DNA of 64,000 nt, taken from Acanthamoeba castellanii str. Neff. Its lineage: Eukaryota > Discosea > Longamoebia > Acanthamoebidae. Location: contig NW_004457342.1 in NCBI RefSeq assembly GCF_000313135.1, positions 230,835 through 294,834 of the forward strand, read 5' to 3'. A program made the translations under genes and the position numbers. The notes under the pieces are model-generated. The model saw only the letters and a program-made list of their open reading frames with translations, made no database searches and was not told where the DNA came from. This document shows, piece by piece, positions 1-11,000 of this stretch (positions are counted from its first letter, which is position 1; each line of letters starts with the position of its first letter).

Positions 1-996
1 GGAGAAATGTACCGACGACGAGAGGAGAAAGACCCTTGCGGGTCGGCACGCCGGACAGGTAGTGCAGCTGCATCTTGTTGGCCTTCTCCCTCGTAATTCG
101 GAACGTGGGTGGTCGCATCTGGTTTGTTACAATAAAATTAGTGTAAAATAAAACTAAAAATAAATGCTGCAGGCACACCTCGGAGAAGTAGCCCATCTTG
201 ATGTGTCCGTGCATGGTGTTGATGTTGGTGAGAATCTCCTTGAGCGAGTTGCCGGCGCTCGACAGCACTTTCCCGTAGGCCTGCAAGCGCGGAGCATTCA
301 AAGGGGGACAAGCGTTAGCGAGCACTGAGATGAAATTGCAGCGTTAGCGTGCGCCGGGCGAGCGAGCGAGCCCGTACAGTCGACTTGACATAGATGGGGA
401 ACCAGTAGCCAATAGCTTCAAGCAGCTCAGGCACGGTTGTGTTCAGCTCCTACGTCGGCGCAATACACAAAAAAACAGCACATAACATGTGGGTGAGTGC
501 CAAGCACGCGGTTTCAGAGTACGCTGGCCGGCAGTGGGAACGCAACAAGCTGGGCCTGCCGTCACCGTGAACCGAGAGCCAGCCGCGTGTGCCGAGCTGG
601 CTTGCAACAGGAACGCGCAAGAGGCCATGATTTGGAATAATAGAAATTGGCGCAGAATGGGGAGGCAATACGGAACTGAAGGAGACGTTGGGTCGGGGGG
701 GGGGGAGAAGCATACCTGGGCGGCGACGGTGAGGAGGGTGTAGATGACTTGGTCGTCGTAGTTTTTGTTCTCCACAAAGTCCTGGGTTATGCCGGCCTTG
801 GCCAGGAGGTCCAGCCATACGGCCTCGCCGAACTTCTTGAGCACCAAATCCTTCAACCAGGCCAGGCAGAAAACGTTATCGGAGCGAACAAGGCAAAGAA
901 CGAAAGCGGCAGCAAGAAAAAAGAGCGACACGACGGACGTGACCCCCCCAAATTGCGGGGTCCTACCTTGACGGTGGTAAAGATGAGGCCATACAT
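1..996 (-). CDS. H-NOX (HNOB) heme-domain protein, 5' part only
   Basis: The first five exons can be read on the minus strand: 996-967, 850-716, 449-378, 280-179 and 118-13, all with GT-AG borders and matching phases. The protein starts MYGLIFTTVKDLV, the usual beginning of H-NOX domains, which bind heme and sense NO or O2 in soluble guanylate cyclases and bacterial regulators. The proximal heme histidine is in NTMHGHIK, aligned with His105 of the guanylate cyclase beta-1 subunit, followed by MRPPTFR as in family members. The Y-x-S-x-R heme-propionate motif is interrupted: it reads HYLSGVPTRKGL, with three extra residues between Ser and Arg. The gene continues past the left edge, so the output domain (cyclase, kinase or other) is unknown. 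Family call sure; function of the whole protein not. Confidence 0.85.
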
Positions 997-1455
997 GGCA
1001 CCGGGCGAAGGAATGGAGAAGGTGTGTCTGTATGGGCGGGAAAACGAACAAAGGACTTACGCGGCCGTAAATTGTGCTGAAGATGACGGTCATGACAGTC
1101 GCAGCACACCGCCACCCGGTACGGCAGTCCACGCAAGCTCGCGTGATATCTGCGCAAACGGGGGTTGCTCTCATTCGTCCGTTCCGTGTAATGTTTGACG
1201 CGGAAATATTCTCAACGTGCGCGTGTTGTGGTGCGTTGCGACCCAGGGAGGTGATCGGTGGTTTCAACTCCCCTGTACCCCTTGTGTTGAACGTTGTTGT
1301 TGATGATTGCTAAAGCCTCCGCTCCTTTTCACGTCCCTCGCTCTCTCGCCCACCACGCCACCAGGCCCGGGAAGAAGGCTGCACTGCTCGCGTACGGCCC
1401 GAGGGTCCGGCACCAAGAGCGCGGTGTGTTCACCTTGAATAAGTTAGGGGGGCGC
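997..1455. other. intergenic, upstream of the H-NOX gene
   Basis: This stretch of about 460 bp lies between the H-NOX start codon and the stop of the TM9SF gene, both on the minus strand. It should hold the H-NOX promoter and the TM9SF 3' UTR. I see no coding frame with family resemblance and no clear TATA box or AATAAA. Confidence 0.5.
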
Positions 1456-4400
1456 CTAGTCGCCCTTGATCATGGTGTAGATCCTCCTCACGAACATCGA
1501 CGTGCCGATGAAGCCGATCGCGCCTGGTGGGCGGAAGGGAGAGAAGAGAAAGGTGGGACGGGAATGCTGTGAGACAACCAATTGTATTGTGTTGCCAGAG
1601 AAAGGAAGGGGGAATTCCGTTCACGCACGGAGGGCCAAGGCACACAGAAGAACCAAAGGGAAAAAGAAGGAGACGCGTACCGCAGAGGGTCGCCAGTCCG
1701 AGGCAGAACATAGCCATGTAGCCAAAATAGAAAACTGTTTGGAAGAAGCCCGACATCTTCGTCTTCATGTAGAAGTAGTACACGGAGTACAGGAAAACGT
1801 ATCTGTGCGGGAAAAAGTCAGTCCAGGGGCCTGTCACGGAACGTGTAAGCCGAGAATTGCAGTCATACCCAGCAGTGGAGGCAGCAGAGAGGAAGGAGGT
1901 CCACTGCCAGCGATAGTCTTCCGAGTTGAGCAAGAAGTACGTAGACACGATGGTCACGCAAACTGCGGTAAACGAGGGATGAGGCACTGTGCCACATGAC
2001 CAGCACAGCGGGGGACGAGCTCGTACCGGTGACGATGATCAAGATCACGTAGACCAAGAGCATGAAACCGTAGACGTAGTAGTACTTGTAGAACGAGGTG
2101 AAGATGAAGTACATCTCGATGAAGATGGAACCGAAGGGGAGGACGCCGCCGAGCAGGATGTGCACCCACGGCTGCAAGTACCACCTCTTCTCGGGAATCT
2201 GGCGGGGCACCTGGTTGATGCGCACCTTCTCCGGGGTACCTGCATTGTGGGACTTGAGTTCCATTCTTCTCTCCTTGGGAGCAGAGCGACAGGGAAGTTG
2301 TAGGCGCGTACCGTTCCAGTTCTTGCCGACGACAGTGCCGACCAGAGTGAGCGGCAGCGAGATGCACGACCAGATGGCCAAGACGGCGATCTAGCGAATT
2401 CCATAAAATGTGACGCACGGGTGAGCGCGACCAAGCGAGCGCGACCAAGCGACAGGCATAGGGAACGCACCAGAGTGCCTAGCGGGATGTAGTTGAGCGA
2501 GCCGTAGGAAAGCGCGATCGTGTTGAGCATGAAAGCGATGGAGAAGGCAATGCCGGGCAGGAAGCTAGCCGTCACGAACATGCCTGTTTGGTATCCATCG
2601 ACAGTCAGATAAGCTGAAAGATCATTCTTCCATCGCGTTTGTGGCTGCGTACACTTGATCCACTTCTTGCCGCCGTTTCGGGCGTAGTAGCCACCGCCTC
2701 CGTAACCAGCGATGAAGGAGGTTAGCGCGTAGCAAACGATGAAAGCAGTCACGACGGTTCCCCTCTGGGCGTAGTAGGTGCCAAGAGCAGCAAGGCAGAG
2801 CAAGCAGAAGACCAGGATGACCAACTGGTGGCCTATAGGAAGAAGGAGGGCGGTAAGAATAGACCAGCCTACAAGTTGCAACGAGCGCGACGAGCAGCGT
2901 ACCAGTGCCCACGAGAGCGGAGAACAGAAGGAGACGGGGAGGCGAGCGGAAGACGTCGCCCTTGATCTGCTTCCAGCCGGACTCGTCACCAACGTCCTCG
3001 TCCCTGTTGTTGGGGTGGAGGGGAGGTGAACAAGATGCACATCACGTTTGCAACGGACCATGGCATGAAGCGTATCGATAAGGAGGGAGACCCTACCTGT
3101 CGGCATCTTCGTCGTCGAGCTTGCCGAAGCGGGCATAATCCCTCTTGAGGGTCCTCATCAAGATGAGCGACACGAGGCCAACAAGGAAGATGACCATCAT
3201 GAAGGAGTTGAAGATGGAGAACCAGTGGATCTATGATGTACACGCCAAGAGCAACGAGGAATCAGTGAGCGGTGATAAGAGGGAAAGAGGTCGAAAAGAA
3301 AGGCCAAGGTACCTGGTGCTCGAAGAAGCTCTTGTCGAGGTATTTCCTGAATCGGTCATCGAAGGAGGTGCTGGTCTCCTGCCAGTTCACGGAGAAGGTG
3401 AACTGGAGAGGCGAGCCGGCCTCAAGAACAACAGGGTTCTCCGAGGTAAGGTTGACCTCGATGACCTAAGCAAGCGTAATGAAGGAGCATAGTAGATGGT
3501 TTAGGCGTTTGCTTTGTGAGGAGCGAGCATAAAGTGTCTACGTACCCTGTCGCCGTTCCAGGAGAGGGAGAACTTCTGGTGAGTGTATATGAAGACCTTC
3601 TTCTCACCGGCATCGTCCTCGTAAGACTCGCCAACCATTCCCCACACGGGAAGATCGTCCAGGTACATCTGATCTACAGGGGCCAAGAAAGAAAGGAGAT
3701 GAAGCGACGAAGTTAAAGAGTGAAGAACACCACCATGCTAAAGCCTGGCCTTGCCGATCTAAGATGAGAAGAATCGCTGAGTTGACGTACACCAGTACTG
3801 CTCGAGGATGGCCTCCCTGAACTCCTCGTACTCAGACTTCGTTAACGACTTGGAGCAAATAGGCTTCCTCTCGATGTCCCCTACGCGAATGGATGAGCTC
3901 GCACGTTTACCCCCCCCCGCAAACTGACTGTCATCCAGGTGTGGCAGTGCGTACTCTTGAAGAAAATCTCGACCATGCTCTTGATCAGATCGTATCCGAC
4001 AAGCGCTTCGCCAAGACCCTCTGTAAAAGGACGATCCGTATGAGACTCAAAGAAATCGAAGTGATCACTTCAATTGAACAAGGGAAAGATCGACCTGTGT
4101 CAGAGTGGATCAATTTGTCTGGGTGGCAGAAAGGCAGAGAGTAGTAGGGGTAGGTCTCCTGCGGGTTGGGGAAGGGACCCACTTTGTTCATCCACAAGTA
4201 GACCTCCTCACCATCCTCGTACTGTTTTGCACACAAACAAGTGCGTGAGTTAAGATCGTGGCGCACCCAAGAAGGGGATCCAAATTGGGACTTGACAAGT
4301 CTTCATCGCTCCTGTTCGTTCTCCAAGCTCCCTCCTTTTGCTGTTTACGTTCTTCTTGCCTCCTTCTTCTGCCATCCATCTTCCTTTAATTGGCTCGTCG

Positions 4401-4522
4401 TGGCCTTGGGGTACCTTGTGCTCGTGCGCCCAGCCGCTGGGCGTGAAATCAATGAAGATGAAGCCAACGACCGCCAGGGCCACAAAGACGAGGCCCACCC
4501 ACAACAGCTTTTGATCCTTCAT
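1456..4522 (-). CDS. Transmembrane 9 superfamily protein (nonaspanin), TM9SF3-like
   Basis: About fifteen exons on the minus strand reconstruct a full TM9SF protein of roughly 580 residues. It starts at 4522 with [20 protein letters not shown], a signal peptide or signal anchor. A lumenal domain follows with the hallmark [19 protein letters not shown] and SLPFC, closest to human TM9SF3 (which has WMN-VGP). The C-terminal half has the nine predicted membrane helices, including [18 protein letters not shown] and [17 protein letters not shown]. The protein ends IKGD, like the short K-x-D/E tail that holds these proteins in the Golgi. Family members sort membrane proteins with glycine-rich transmembrane segments and, in amoebae (the Dictyostelium Phg1 proteins), affect adhesion and phagocytosis. 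Exon borders are approximate, the family assignment is very secure. Confidence 0.92.
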
Positions 4523-4938
4523 CTTAGTCGTCGACGAATGTCACCTCCTCTTGAGCGATGCCCCCAGCACAGAGCCGCTCTTAATCTCTCGTTGAAAGGA
4601 TCGTCGACCGTGAGGCGGAAAAACAGATGATCTATCGTTGTCCCCGCTGCGCCAGTAACTTCTGCAAAGATGATCGATGTCTCTCTCGCCAAAGGCACAC
4701 CCTGACGACGTGGCCCTCTTCACCCCCAATCGGAGTTTTCCTAAAAGGAAAATCCGTTTACCGCCCAGAGACACAACAACCGCGAGGAGCCGGCTGTTGA
4801 ACGTGCGCGGCCACGTCGGGAGGGCAGAAGAATGATGATATCTACATTGTTCGTGCTGCCTTGGTGCTGCATAATGCATTAAGTGTGTTGGTTTACCTCC
4901 TCTCATAGCTTGAGGGCGCCGTCAGGCCCTCAAGAGCG
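4523..4938. other. intergenic, TM9SF upstream / Rab downstream
   Basis: About 415 bp between the TM9SF start codon and the Rab stop codon on the same strand. I find no convincing coding sequence or repeat. Confidence 0.4.
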
Positions 4939-6361
4939 TTACACGAGGCAAAACCTGGCGAAGCCCTTCTTCTGGCCAGCGCCGGCAGCTGCTCCTCGCG
5001 GCGATGCCTCGCCCAAGTTGATCTTCTTCACGTTGTCCGCCTCCTTGGGCTTGGCTCCTGCGGCACTGTAAGTGGCCAAGACGATCGTCTTAAGAGTCAG
5101 TGACCGCGTCAACACAACGCAGCCCAGACTGAGGGATAGGGATCGACGAACGCGTGCTGTTTCGAGATCTGTTTGGCAATCGTCTCGAAGGCCTCGGCGA
5201 CATTGGTACCGTCGAGTGCCGATGCTTCGATAAAGAGTGCATTGATCGACTTGGCCAAGTCTGAGAAGTTGCCACACCATCCGCCAAAATCGAATTAGTT
5301 CGTACGTACAAATGAGAAGAGTGAACACGCAGAGATAAACGACGTCGTGACGGGAAGCAAGGAATGGCACCTTGGCCGCTCTCTTTGGACACTACCCTAT
5401 ACGTCGTGAGATCGGACTTAGTGCCGACGAGAAGCTTGACTATGTCAGGTGGAGCGTTGCTTGTGATCTCCGATGCCCACTGAAAAGAGGAGTACCTGTA
5501 AGTCTACAACACACCACAACACACGATACTTGGGTGCGTACAGCGGCAGTGACATTCTGGAAGGACTGCAGGTCGGTCACGTCATACACGAGAACAATGC
5601 CCTGGGCTCCACGATAGTAGCTTCGGCACTGCACACGTAAGTGAGCACGTCCAACGGAGTGAGCCCTCCGCTTCGAAAAGGTGTATATATGAAGAAAGTG
5701 ACTCGTACCACCGTGCGGAATCGCTCCTGCCCGGCTGCGGTTTGCGATTCACCAGGTACAATGTGAGCACGACCATGCGGTCGTATGTGCATGCGTGCGC
5801 GCGGTGCGAGGGAGCGCGAGGCGCACCTGTGTCCCAGATCTGCAGGCGAATGGCCTGGCCGTCTATGTGGAGAGTCTTGACCTTGAAGTCAACGCCGATC
5901 GTGGCCGTGTAGGTGTCCATCATGATATTGTCCTGCAGGCAGTGGCCGACGTCAGACAACATTCGGCGGGGCACGCGCCTTGGGTTGGCTCGCAAGGACA
6001 CAGCCAGAAGGGAAGTTCGCTCGCGAAAGGAAGTTGAGGAAAAGGCACGTACCGTGTATCGGGTCAGTAGGCACGTCTTGCCCACACCACTATGATGTGG
6101 GGGGGGGACAAATCAAAGAGCGGATCAGAGTCCGGCCGATGGGACAGGCCGAATATAGTCATATGAATAAGAGAGAAAGATGGGCTTACCTGTCGCCGAT
6201 AATGAGCAGCTTGAACAATTGATCGCTGCAAGAGATGTTGCATCGTTAGTGAAATTTGAATGGATGAAGATGATCGCTGTGATCCATATTCTCCCTGCAA
6301 TCGTTATCAAATCGCTGCCTTGATTGACATGATGTGGAGCGTACTATTCTCTAGCGCCCAT
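4939..6361 (-). CDS. Rab-family small GTPase (Rab1/8-like)
   Basis: The gene is split into about seven exons. Exon 1 is tiny: ATG at 6361 and 17 nt encoding MGARE plus the first two bases of Tyr, then a GTACGC donor. Joined to the next exon it gives EYDQLFKLLIIGDSGVGKT, the normal Rab P-loop start. Later exons give switch I TATIGVDFK, switch II DTAGQERFRTV, SYYRGAQGIVLVYDVT, the G4 motif GTKSD and the G5 motif EASALDGTN. All five G boxes are present, so it should be an active membrane-traffic switch. A run of nine Cs forms the pyrimidine tract just before the P-loop exon. The C-terminus is odd: it ends KKGFARFCLV, with one cysteine at position -3, rather than the usual CC, CXC or CaaX ending. 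Subfamily is not resolved. Confidence 0.9.
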
Positions 6362-6778
6362 CTTGCCTATCAATGGAGCGGTCGCTAAAATCGGAGGTGT
6401 GGGAACTCCCAAAGCGAAACGGAAAAGGCGATCGTCTTTGAACGGAAAAAGCTGAACGCCCTGGGTGTGTCCCTTCGCATTCCCTTCCGCCAGAGACGCT
6501 CCTTGGAACTTGGCGCAGACAGATGAACTCAGCCCCATCGGTGGAGGCGAGCGCGCCCCCAACAGCCATTCCGGAACGCACAGCGCAAGCCAAGTTTCCA
6601 GTACTGAGAGAGACACTGTAAGCCAGGCCTTGGCCGAGGGTTGAATGCGTAGTCAATTTTATGAAGAGATCGATATCAGTAGTGAAGGTTGGAGCACTGC
6701 CCTAAAGCTCCTCACATAGAGCTGAGTGGTGATCGCTGCGGAAAGTTGAACACCAACAGGGAGAGGGCATGTAGGCTT
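6362..6778. other. intergenic between Rab and F-box genes
   Basis: About 417 bp, expected to contain the Rab promoter and the F-box gene 3' UTR. Only short frames with no family resemblance are present. Confidence 0.4.
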
Positions 6779-7818
6779 TTAGTACCCGCGCATGCCGTCT
6801 CTGATGTGGACACAGACGACACGCGAAGCAGGCGCTTCTCCTTGCAGACCCCCACTTGCTTGCGTGGCAGAAGAAGCAGGCGAAGGCCCAACAGGAATCC
6901 AGGCCTGTGCTGACGGCCGGATGGTGATGAACAGCTTGAGGTCCTCGTAGTCGGTCATGATGAAGGGGTGGCCGCCCTTGCACTGGCGATAGAGGACCCT
7001 CACCGGGCTGGCGTCGCTGGCCAGCAGCAGGAGCCGCACCACCGCCCCCACCGGCCCAGCCGACGGTGCGCCAAAGGTCTGCACGATCATACATTCAAGT
7101 GAGCCCTCACCACAGCACCACAACAGGCAAGGGGACGACTCTGAACCTGTGACGAGCAGCCGCGGCGGATGAAGCGATCGAAGAGATCGGCCCAGGGCAG
7201 CCTGTGCCACACCTGCCCTGCAGTGGCCTGGTAGTCCTGGTCGTAGGACGAGTAGTACGAGTCGTAGCCTCCTTGCTCATCGTCATCGTCATCGCCGTTG
7301 CCATCGCCATCGCCATCGTCGCCTTCATCGTCGTCATCGCCCTTGCGCTCCTTGGTGGGTTGTTGTTGCTGCTTGGGCGGCGGAAGGGCCTTGGCCTGGC
7401 TGATGGCCACCAGCTGGTGGTAGGTCCACTCCTCCCAGTACTCTTCCTCCTCCTCCTCGGGCTTGCGGTCGTCGTGCCTCCACAGGTAGAGCACCCGACC
7501 CGTCGGTTCCTTGTCCCCCTCCTTCTCGTGGCTTTCGTCTTTTGTTGAAGGAGAAGAACATGTAAGGGTGGCTTGCTTTGGGGGGGGGAAGGTTAGGGTT
7601 GACGTACAGCGGGAGTCGGGGTGCGGTGGAGGCAGGCGGGACCATAGAAGGGCGGCGTGCTCGCGCAGGAGGTCGTGGCTCACAAGTCGCCAAGTGCGAC
7701 ACACGGCGGGGAGGGTGCGGACCCAGAGGGAGGGGTTGTTGTGGCCGACGAGGAAGGAGAGGACGTGGCGCACCAGCTCCGTCGGCACCTCCTGCCCGCC
7801 CAGCACCTGCACGCTCAT
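6779..7818 (-). CDS. F-box protein (copy 1 of a paralogous pair)
   Basis: Three exons starting at 7818. The N-terminus contains an F-box: VPTELVRHVLSFL, then WVRTLPAVCRTWRLVSHDLL, with the conserved Trp-Arg pair. F-box proteins recruit substrates to SCF ubiquitin ligases through Skp1. The middle is rich in Asp, Gly and Tyr (low complexity). The C-terminal part (GPVGAVVRLLLLAS, GGHPFIMTDYEDLKLFITIR) has no family I recognise, but it is repeated almost exactly in the F-box gene at 22.6-23.5 kb. Both introns are at the same codon and phase in the two genes (phase 1 after the F-box exon, phase 0 after GCSS), so they arose by duplication. The copies differ mainly in the acidic insert, present only here. 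Substrate unknown. Confidence 0.75.
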
Positions 7819-8096
7819 CCTTAGGGTTCTTCCTTCTACTTTGGCCTTGTTGGTGCGCGTAGCCTCTGCAGGGTGATTCGCGAGAGTACTCCCCACCCAG
7901 TTCCTTCTTCTCCTGTTTCACTTCATCTACAATCGCGGCAATTTCTCGCCTTGGCTTTGGTAGAAGCGACAATGCAAGTCTGTTTCTCCTTCTTCTTGGT
8001 GCACATCACCCCCCCCCCCACACCAACCAACCAACACACTCCTGCTCGCTGTGCAGCCATTAATAAATAAAAACAACAAAACTGTCGCTTGTCGGC

Positions 8097-11000
8097 CTAC
8101 AGGGTGACGTTGAACTGGAGGTCGGGCAGCGTGGGCGCGAGGGCGTAGCGCATCTTCCTGGCCTCCAACATCGGCTCCCTGCACGCGCCGTTCAGCTCTC
8201 GCGTCTCCTGCAGATCGCCGCCACCAAGGAACGGCGCGTTAGTAAGTTCGTGTCGACTGGCGTGGCGGTGCTGTGTGAGAAGTTGGTAGAGTCTGGACCC
8301 ACCTCGGCGTTGGTGCTGGGCTTGAAGGTGAGCTTGGCGTTGCCCATGCGGTTGCCCTGCAGCCACTTGCCCTCCAGCTTGGCCCCGTTCACAAACGACT
8401 TCATGGTGCCGTTGCCGTGGATCTATCAACATTGAGAGTCCGATTGTGAGTACCACACGCGCACAGCTTGGGGGGGGGGGAGCGGCGCATACCAGGTCCT
8501 TCTTGAATGTGCCCTCGTACTGGTTGCCGTTGGTGAACCATATCTCGCCCTTGCCATTCTTCTTGTCGGAGGCCCACTGCAAGAAGGTGAAATATTTGAT
8601 TCCACCGGGTTAGTGTGTGTGTGTGCGCGCGCGCGCGGTGTTGATGATGAGCGGGTACCTCGCCGGTGTACTTCTTGATGCGAGACGGCGACGAACCGGC
8701 CAGGAATGTGCCCACGCCATGCCGCTGCGCAAAAGTTGAGAGGGGGACTGTGAGTCGATGGTCGTAGCGAATTGTGGGGGGAGGGGGTGAGTGAAGGGCC
8801 ACCTTGTCCTTCTTCCAGCCGCCATCGTAGGTGGAACCGTCGGAGTAGCGCATGGACCCCTCGCCCTCGCGGCAGTTGTACACGAACTGCCCCGTGTAGA
8901 CGCCCTCGATAGTCTTGTGGGTGCCCGCGCCGTGCTTCATGTCCTCCAGCCACTCACCGTCGTACTCCTCGATGAGGAGCGACTCGTCGCCGTTGTGGTA
9001 GTACCGCAGCAGGCCCCGCCCGCAGCGCTGGCCGTAGGCCCAGCCGCCCTCGTAGACCTTGCCCGTGGCCGTCGTGAGCACGCCCTGCCCGTGGAATTCG
9101 CCGTGCAACCACTCCCCGTCGTAGTAGAGCCCATTCGCGCACGTGAGCGTGCCTCGCACGGACGGCTATGTGTGTGTCGTGTGTCGTGTCATGAGCGTGT
9201 GCGATCAACAAACAACCAAACAATGTACAAAGGACTGAAAGAAGGCGTGCGTACGTAGTTTTCGTCCCAGTTGCCGTCGTAGATGTCCTTGTTGGCGTAC
9301 CGAAGGATGCCCTAGTCACGCACGAGAAAGACCGAAGCTTCGGTTGGCGCCAGGCCAGGCCAGGCCAACCACTACCACGGGCTCTGTGCGCGAAGGGGGG
9401 GGGATGACGACGTACGTGTCCCGACCGCTGGCCGGCCTTCCAGCCGCCCTCGTATCGGTCACCGGAGGGATACTCCATGGTGCCCTGTCCGTCTGCGGTG
9501 CGGGGAGGAGCGGAGGTGAGCAGTGGCACATCTGATTGGGCGGCGCTCAAACGAGAAAGCGCCGACGTACGGGGCAGATCGTTGGCCCAATCACCATCGA
9601 ACACCTCCTTGGTCGCGAACACCATCCGACCGAGACCGCACTGCACACGCGCGACACGCACACCGCACACCGCACACCGCACACACAACACACCACCGCT
9701 CGTTTCGTCAGCCACAGCCCACGGAAACTAATCGTCTATGTTCTATCGAGGCGGTACCTTGAGGTCGTTCGCAAAATTCCCCGTGTAGGTGTTGCCGTGC
9801 TGCACCATCTCGCCCTTGCCGTGGACCTGCCCTCGCAGCCACTCGCCCCGGTAGAAGGTCGAGTTCTTGAACACGTACTGCCCGATCCTCTTGTCCCCCA
9901 GCGCCGCGTTCGGTCCGCCCTGTATTGTGTGTGTGTGTGTGTGTGTCGTGTGTGTCGTGTGTCAGCAGAGCACTCACTCAGCACTGTGACCGAGGTGTGG
10001 TGGGTGCGCGGGGAGCTTACCTTGGTGTGCTTTTCCTGAGCGTCGAGGATGTCCTTCTTCCAGGACTCCCTCTCCTCGGGCGTCTTGAAGATGAGCGAGT
10101 AGTTGGTGCCGGGTCCCGCAAGCTCCAGCTGCAGGTTCTTGCCCTTGTTGTCTTTCTCTGCAGGTTGGTGGATCGGGTGAGTGTGTGCGGTGTGCGGTGT
10201 GCGGTGTGCGGTGTGCGGTGTGCGGTGTGCGGTGTGCGGTGTGCGGTGTGCGGTGTGCGGTGTGCGGTGTGTTGAGAACGAACCTGTGCCGATGGAGAGG
10301 TCGGGCTCGCTGAGCCACATGAGCTCGAGCGGCCACTGGTTCTCCGGCCGGTTGAGCACGTCTCGCCTATTGTCGCCACCTGGTGGAAAAAAGGTCGTCG
10401 AGAGCGGACAATGTGAGACCGCCGCCGCCGCCGCCGCCGCCACCCACCAGACGAGGCAACGTACCGACGCCGAGTTTGGAGAGCACGGTGGGCACGAGGA
10501 TGTCGTTGAAGAGGAGGATGTGGAGCTTCTTCACGCGGTTGCCCAGGTTGGGGTCTCGCAGACCCACCTCGCCCTCACGCAGCCACTTCCGGTGGGGCTG
10601 CAGCAGCGTCTGTAGTGGTTGGGAGGAAACACGCGCGTGTGAGGGCGGCCAGAGACAGATAGCCCAACATACAAACACTCACACACGACACACGACACAC
10701 AGAATTTAAGGAAGACGGGAGTCGAGTTGGGCGTACGCTGGCGTTAAAATTGACGGTGAGCTCCACCACCTTCTGGCGCTGCTCGTGCTCCTTGAGGTTC
10801 GAGTCGAGGAACACGGCGACTTCGTCCACCTTCTTCAGCGATTCCTGTATTTGTTTGACAATCAAAAGGTTAGTTAACGTAGTCTGAGGCGTGCGTGTCG
10901 TGCGCGCGTTTGCGTGTGTCGTGTGTGCGTGTGCGTGTGCGTGTGCGTGTGCGTGTGCGTGTGCGTGTGCGTGTGCGTCATGTGCGATGGTATACCTTGA

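Noticed and set aside
7087..7337. Asp/Gly/Met-rich frames opposite or overlapping the first F-box gene
   Set aside because: They are shadows of a GAC/GAT low-complexity stretch in the real frame.
10184..10272. Interstitial telomere repeat
   Set aside because: The unit GCGGTGT is not a TTTAGGG-type repeat and the array is confined to one intron.
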